Of a stretch of DNA of 35,231 nucleotides, positions 30,755 to 35,231 are shown piece by piece. Each line of letters begins with the position of its first letter. Position 1 is the first letter of the stretch. The notes under the pieces were generated by a model. It saw only the letters and a list, made by a program, of their open reading frames with translations. It had not been told where the DNA came from and did not search any database. The translations under genes and the position numbers were made by a program. Source of the DNA: Candidatus Hydrogenedentota bacterium (lineage in GTDB: Bacteria; Hydrogenedentota; Hydrogenedentia; Hydrogenedentales; CAIZGN01); the NCBI GenBank assembly GCA_903932505.1, contig CAIZGN010000511.1, positions 1 to 35,231 of the forward strand, given 5' to 3'.

Positions 30755-31795
30755 ATGAAAAAGTCGAGTTTATTTTTTTGGCGATTTCGGAGCCTTCCCG
30801 TGCTTTTGTCGCTCTTTTTGTTTTCCATGGCTACATGGGGAGAACCCCAACCGACCCGATTGGTGGGAGTGCTGTGGTGGATGTCCACGGCGGACGTAGA
30901 ACGGACGGCGGAATCTTGGCGCGTGGACTTGGAGCGCTTTCAGGCCTTGGGAATGGACTTGCTGGTCGTATCAGGTTCCTTTGCGGATGCTCCCGGTTTG
31001 GAACCGATGAAGGGCTTTTTCGATGAGGCGGATCGGCGAGGTCTTCGGATATTCATCAACACCTTATCCGGCCCCGACTGGTGGGTGCAGACGGATGCCG
31101 CACCGGAAATTGCCCGCGCGGGCGAGTGCATACGAAATATCGCCAAACGCTACGGAATGCGGAAATCCTTCGCGGGGTGGTATGTGCCGTATGAGTTGTA
31201 CATGTTCTGGGGGCCGCAGGCCGACCTCATCCGAACCCTCTACCGGGAGGTGAGCGGAATTGCCAAAGCCACGCTGAATAAGCCCGTCATGATTTCGCCC
31301 TTCTTCATCTTGGACAAGGCCCAAAATTTGGGGGATTTTCGTTGGGCCACACCGGCGGAGTATCAGGAGTTTTGGACGGGTGTGTTGAAGCAGGCCCCCA
31401 TCGATATTGTGGCTCTTCAGGATAGCGGGGAGCACCTCTCCTATTATACCCTTGAGGATCGAAGACCGTTTTTTGCAGCGATGAAGTCTGCGTGCGATGC
31501 CACCGGCAAGACTTTATGGGCGAATATTGAAACCGGCGAGCTTGACGTTAATTCCCCAGAAGATTATGTAGCCCGGTTCGGGCGCAAGACGCATGTGAAC
31601 GATCCGAAGCTGACCCCGTACTGGCGGGGCGTGCCCGCCAAGAAGCTCAGTGATAAGCTCGGATTTGTGCGCGAATTCACGCCCACCGCGATTACCTGGG
31701 GATACCAGGAATTTGTGCATCCGACCGCCAAGCCCGAGGCCCAAAAGCTATACGAGAGCTATCTGGGTTTGGGGTTGGCATCCGGTCGCCCGTAA
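30755..31795 (+). CDS. Secreted DUF4434-type TIM-barrel protein
   Basis: A 346-residue protein with signal sequence MKKSSLFFWRFRSLPVLLSLFLFSMATWGEPQP. The body begins VGVLWWMSTADVERTAESWRVDLERFQALGMDLLVVSGSF, followed by a TIM-barrel pattern (FAGWYVPYELYMFWG, KPVMISPFFILDKAQNLGDF, IDIVALQDSGEHLSYY, TLWANIETGEL). This matches what I know of DUF4434 proteins, thought to be glycoside-hydrolase-related; the Glu in VPYE and in NIETGE lie where catalytic or binding acids are often found, but their role is not proven. The track start at 30719 is too early: the ATG at 30755 has GGAAGGTG upstream and begins the signal peptide. It converges on the large glycosidase-like gene with a 51-bp gap. Confidence 0.75.
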   Translation: MKKSSLFFWRFRSLPVLLSLFLFSMATWGEPQPTRLVGVLWWMSTADVERTAESWRVDLERFQALGMDLLVVSGSFADAPGLEPMKGFFDEADRRGLRIFINTLSGPDWWVQTDAAPEIARAGECIRNIAKRYGMRKSFAGWYVPYELYMFWGPQADLIRTLYREVSGIAKATLNKPVMISPFFILDKAQNLGDFRWATPAEYQEFWTGVLKQAPIDIVALQDSGEHLSYYTLEDRRPFFAAMKSACDATGKTLWANIETGELDVNSPEDYVARFGRKTHVNDPKLTPYWRGVPAKKLSDKLGFVREFTPTAITWGYQEFVHPTAKPEAQKLYESYLGLGLASGRP

Positions 31796-31846
31796 CATAG
31801 CCAACCGTTGTCGTGAAGTTGTGTTCGACGTCTGCTTCTAACGGGA

Positions 31847-34800
31847 TTACTTTAGTATCGTGGCCCCCATGACGCCGAATACGATGTCGTTGGCCACGGC
31901 CTCTACCGAGATACTGTCCAAGGTTTTTCCTGCTTCAAGCGGGAAGTCTACGAGATGGGCTTCCGTATCAACGTTGACCGGTTTTGTGAGGTCCCCCGCT
32001 GCCGAGGAGCCCGCCGGACCAAAGCGACCGGCAAGGTTTTCGAATCCATTGGCAGCGGTATCGTGCCAGCGGCCGCACCACGTGTTCCAGCAGTCACCGA
32101 GCGTGTCCGGGGTGGTCAACTCTCGGGCCGACGTGGAGCCACCGGTATAGTGCAGGGTGACGCGGAGGTGCGTCATGTGGCTTTGCGCGGGGAAGGTGGA
32201 TCCGCTAATCATTAGATAGAGGTTTTTTCCCGATGCATGCACGGGGATCTCGATTTGAGAGGGGAAGACTCCCGCTCGGGTGATGATGGCGATATTGGGG
32301 CCTTCTTTTGCGGTTTTGAACGGAATGCCATCGGTTGTCCACGCGATTCCATCGGGGCCAACCTTGGCGCGCCAGGCTTCGTCGTTGGGTTGTTGATTTT
32401 GTCCACCGTGGTATCGGGTTGTGAGGTAGTCTTTCCAGTAGCCAAAACCGACGAGACTCGCGCCCGAGGGGGGCGGTGTGGCGTCTTTGCCCACCCGCTC
32501 CAGCGATTCCGGGATGGTGCTGCTGTACAGGGCGGCACAGTCGATGGTGTTCCAGAGGTTGAGGTCGTGCGCCGGAACACTTGGTGCCTTCCAGACCGGG
32601 GGGGCGGCAATAGGGGCTTTGGGGGGAATGGGCAGGGTAACCGGCCATTCGGCGGGCTGGGAGGACATGGACAGCTCTATAGTCCCTTTGCGGGCGGGAG
32701 GAGTCGCAATGACTACCCAGGTCACGCCGGGCGTAAGTTCCAGTTTTAGATCTACGGCGCGACCATCAATGGTGGCGGCTGGAGGTGTCGAGGATAGTGT
32801 GGGGTAACGGAGATGAACCGAGGTTTCGGTGGGGGATTCCCATTTGATGACGACAATGCTTTCCGTGCGTTGGCAGCTATAGGAGAAATGCGGCGTCTTG
32901 ATCGAGGCATCGTTCCAGCTGCGGGGGAACTGGGGGGAGAGTGCCACATAGCCTTCGGGGCGGTTGGGGCGTATTCCGAATAGCCCTTCAGCAACCGCGC
33001 GGCCCCACATGCTGATGGCGTCGGCAAATTCGTCGTTGGCGCGTTGGCGACCATCGATATAGGTGTGGCAGGAAAGTCCGCCGGGGGTGGGGCCGTTGAA
33101 TATCCCGCAGAAGGAAGCGCGCAGCAGGGCGTAGGCTGCGTCGCTGCAGCCCGCGAGATAGTTGGTTAGCGCGAAGTTCAATTCCTCGCCATAGGCCATT
33201 TCATGGGTGCTGTGCGTATACGAACGGGCCGTGTTCGGCACCCAATTGGAACTCCACACCAGTTTCCCGCCGCCGGGTGTATTCTCGGATTTCAGGTTGA
33301 TGTCGGCCCACTGCAGCATCTGGTAAATCTGGTAGGGATTCGCAGCACCGAATTCTGCGGCATGGTAAATGGTGGGTAATTCCGGTTGGCGGTGCAGCAT
33401 GCCCGCGCCACGTGTGTCGAGGTATTCCGCGAAGACCCCTTCGTCCGGCATCCACAGTTTTTCCTGCATGGCTGCGGCGATTCGGGCGGCATGTTCCGAA
33501 AAGGGTGCCGGATCCTCACCCGCGAGTGGCGCGAGGCGCGCGAGCAGTCGGTGCGCCTGCAACATGTAGGCGGAAGCCTGGGTACACTGCCCCTGGATAT
33601 ACCAATGCCCATCGCTGATCCATGTGTTGAGGGCGTTCTCATACAGGTACTGATTGCCCGGCTGAAGCCGCCGATTCTCCCATTCCACAACGCCTTTGAG
33701 AACCGGGAAAATCGACTTCATTAGTTCCGTGTCGTTGGTATACTCGAAATATTGCCGCACATGGTCGAGGAAGACCTCGTTCATGTTGTAAAACACGCCG
33801 CCGGGGCTGTCCAGCATGCTGCTGATAGCCCCCGCATCATCGCCTTTCTTGATGAGCGCCAGTCGGGTCTGATTTTCGATGCACCGTTTGATTCGGTCGG
33901 TCCATCCGTAACAGGTCGGACCGTACCAGCCGCGCCAACCGAGATAGCCGAAGCGCCAGGACCATGCCCCGTGCATAATGGTGGAGTCGCCCCAGGTGCC
34001 GTCGGTGGCAAAGGCCATCATGGTGGTGGCGGCATCGAGATAGGGGTCGGAGGTTTTGGTGACGATGCGCCCCGCGATCTCGCTGTTGCGCTCAAGGGCT
34101 TTCTCGTGCGCCTTTTTCGGGTGTTTGACCGCATGCTCGATATTCCCGCCCATACCCACCACGACATAGCCTTCGGCATGTCCAGAGGGTAAGCCGCCGT
34201 CCTGCACCACGACCCAACCACCGGGTTTCTCTGTCTGGTCATTGGCCCATTCCGCCGATGCGAGCAAAGCACCCGGTGAAACCTGAAAAGCCTCGGGCTT
34301 TCCAAATCCAGATTTTACCTGAAAGGAGCTGCCGCCCCGAACGACAGCTTCCCATTCCGGGAGATACCGTGGCACGGCAAAGGCCTGCTCCATGACGGAA
34401 TCCGTTTTGTCGAAGCGGCGCCGCAAGGCAAATGATTCTTTATCCCAGGAAACACGGTCCTTGGCACACTGGGCCGGGGTGAATGTATATTCCTTTGAAT
34501 CCATGGCATAGTTGGTGAAGAAAGCGGAAGCGCCACCATAGGCCCACGTAAGACTGGTGCCTTCGGCAAGGCCATCAACGCGGATATGCACCAATAGTCC
34601 GTCACTTTGAGCGAGTGCGATGGCCGCGAGGTGCACCGTCAAGCCGGGAAAGGCCGGATCAGAAAGGGTGTATTCCATACGTCCATCGATGTAGGCGACT
34701 TGAAGATTTGCCCATTGGTGCAGCCACTTCCCCTCGCCGTCCTTGGGGTGCAGTCCCAGATAGAGGTGTCCCAGCAATCCACCGCCACCGTGATAGTCAA

Positions 34801-35101
34801 AAAGGAATCGAGGTTCATTGTAGGCCAATACCAAGGGGCGAAATCCGCAGCATTCCATTTTGGCACGCTCGGCGTCGTTCCACAGCAGGGTTTTGTCTGC
34901 GGGCGGATAAAGCGGTCGGCGGTGCAGGCGTGCATTGCCCTGCACAACGCCAATTGTAGAGGCCGGGTCGATGCCAGAAGGCTGGGCGGGGATGGAGAGC
35001 TGCCAGCCACCGGATACGGGAACATAAACACCCGGCTGGGCGGAGGAGGCGTCTGTGAGGGACGCCAAAGCAGAGAGTACGAGGGCGACTTGAAGAAACA
35101 T
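31847..35101 (-). CDS. Large secreted six-hairpin glycosidase-like protein (DUF4450-type)
   Basis: A 1084-residue protein with signal peptide MFLQVALVLSALASLTDASSAQP. The N-terminal 350 residues are a beta-sandwich-type domain with PRFLFDYHGGGGLLGHLYLG, a stretch I associate with DUF4450. The central part (about 350-720) has the helical pattern of an (alpha/alpha)6 six-hairpin glycosidase (EVFLDHVRQYFEYTNDTELMKSIFPVLKGVVEWENRRL, then NTWISDGHWYIQGQCTQASAYMLQAHRLL). A C-terminal 180-residue beta-rich domain resembles a carbohydrate-binding module. Family and substrate are uncertain. AAAGG 6 bases before the ATG supports the start. It lies just downstream of a tRNA-Ser on the same strand and converges on the DUF4434-like gene; both are probably exported enzymes for glycan breakdown. 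Confidence 0.7.
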   Translation of the reverse strand: MFLQVALVLSALASLTDASSAQPGVYVPVSGGWQLSIPAQPSGIDPASTIGVVQGNARLHRRPLYPPADKTLLWNDAERAKMECCGFRPLVLAYNEPRFLFDYHGGGGLLGHLYLGLHPKDGEGKWLHQWANLQVAYIDGRMEYTLSDPAFPGLTVHLAAIALAQSDGLLVHIRVDGLAEGTSLTWAYGGASAFFTNYAMDSKEYTFTPAQCAKDRVSWDKESFALRRRFDKTDSVMEQAFAVPRYLPEWEAVVRGGSSFQVKSGFGKPEAFQVSPGALLASAEWANDQTEKPGGWVVVQDGGLPSGHAEGYVVVGMGGNIEHAVKHPKKAHEKALERNSEIAGRIVTKTSDPYLDAATTMMAFATDGTWGDSTIMHGAWSWRFGYLGWRGWYGPTCYGWTDRIKRCIENQTRLALIKKGDDAGAISSMLDSPGGVFYNMNEVFLDHVRQYFEYTNDTELMKSIFPVLKGVVEWENRRLQPGNQYLYENALNTWISDGHWYIQGQCTQASAYMLQAHRLLARLAPLAGEDPAPFSEHAARIAAAMQEKLWMPDEGVFAEYLDTRGAGMLHRQPELPTIYHAAEFGAANPYQIYQMLQWADINLKSENTPGGGKLVWSSNWVPNTARSYTHSTHEMAYGEELNFALTNYLAGCSDAAYALLRASFCGIFNGPTPGGLSCHTYIDGRQRANDEFADAISMWGRAVAEGLFGIRPNRPEGYVALSPQFPRSWNDASIKTPHFSYSCQRTESIVVIKWESPTETSVHLRYPTLSSTPPAATIDGRAVDLKLELTPGVTWVVIATPPARKGTIELSMSSQPAEWPVTLPIPPKAPIAAPPVWKAPSVPAHDLNLWNTIDCAALYSSTIPESLERVGKDATPPPSGASLVGFGYWKDYLTTRYHGGQNQQPNDEAWRAKVGPDGIAWTTDGIPFKTAKEGPNIAIITRAGVFPSQIEIPVHASGKNLYLMISGSTFPAQSHMTHLRVTLHYTGGSTSARELTTPDTLGDCWNTWCGRWHDTAANGFENLAGRFGPAGSSAAGDLTKPVNVDTEAHLVDFPLEAGKTLDSISVEAVANDIVFGVMGATILK

Positions 35102-35203
35102 GGGATGCCTTTCTTGAAATTGCCATGATGGAAGCAGCTGTGGTGATTGTAGGCAATTTCGGAGGGCATTTGGAAGCGTGTGGGTGGTTCTCGAAAGAGA
35201 AAA

Positions 35204-35231
35204 TGGCGGAGAGGGTGGGATTCGAACCCAC
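35204..35231 (-). tRNA. tRNA-Ser, 3' end only (cut by window edge)
   Basis: On the minus strand the sequence reads GTGGGTTCGAATCCCAC, a complete T arm, followed by the acceptor strand CCTCTCC, discriminator G and encoded CCA. Discriminator G73 and this acceptor sequence are characteristic of tRNA-Ser, which pairs with GGAGAGG at the missing 5' end. The anticodon is outside the window. A small TCTC-GAGA hairpin flanks it downstream. Confidence 0.85.

Noticed and set aside
1-35231. CRISPR arrays, insertion sequences, transposase or integrase genes
   Set aside because: I saw no regularly spaced repeats, no transposase-like protein and no terminal inverted repeats in the window.

Overview
The window looks like a chromosomal piece of a Gram-negative-type bacterium: it has two lipoproteins with lipoboxes, an outer-membrane polysaccharide export protein, an exosortase, and several secreted or membrane hydrolases. 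The mix (exosortase with EpsI, many TPR proteins, zinc-ribbon plus coiled-coil proteins, alkaline-phosphatase-superfamily membrane enzymes, DUF5690, DUF4434 and DUF4450-like proteins) suggests a member of the PVC/FCB-like lineages, for example Hydrogenedentota or a relative. That placement is a low-confidence inference from gene content only.

Layout. 1-262 is the end of a Na+/dicarboxylate-type symporter. 289-9296 is a minus-strand block. Read in its own direction it holds a GT-C-like polytopic membrane protein, a membrane sulfatase-fold protein, a 65-aa one-TM protein that overlaps a kinase-like/SAM-methyltransferase protein, a second membrane sulfatase-fold protein, and an MFS-like DUF5690 transporter. 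At 9291-9434 lies a 5'-truncated hicA toxin gene followed by an intact hicB antitoxin gene with a TTG start and a strong bidirectional terminator. 9696-12956 (minus) is a two-gene sugar-related unit: a secreted TIM-barrel glycosidase-like protein, then an L-fucose isomerase-like protein.

13330-27745 (plus) is the core of the window: a roughly 14-kb exosortase/exopolysaccharide operon. A well-spaced sigma-54 promoter stands directly before a receiver-less sigma-54 activator. It is followed by a Wza-type exporter, a Wzz/BY-kinase-like protein with a degraded kinase site, a 1082-aa TPR protein, exosortase, EpsI, a TPR lipoprotein and TPR protein that may be one split gene, and two proteins with N-terminal zinc ribbons. 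No PEP-CTERM substrate and no glycosyltransferase of the pathway is in view.

27767-29164 (minus) is a protein with an MshEN-like domain and an HDOD domain. 29458-29655 (plus) is a 65-aa protein faintly like YjfB, ended by a strong terminator. 29741-30565 (minus) is a SirB1/transglutaminase-like protein. 30755-31795 (plus) is a secreted DUF4434-type TIM-barrel protein, and 31847-35101 (minus) is a large secreted six-hairpin glycosidase-like protein (DUF4450-type). The window ends in the 3' end of a minus-strand tRNA-Ser.

How it fits together: the central operon would assemble and export a polysaccharide and sort proteins to the surface. The left block plausibly builds or decorates a surface polymer, and the outer genes take up and degrade carbohydrates. 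The most notable signals are the atypical regulator with its apparent autoregulatory sigma-54 promoter, the degraded BY-kinase, the possible +1 frameshift between the TPR genes, the kinase/methyltransferase plus small-TM pair, and the hicA remnant that now supplies the start codon of a neighbouring gene.
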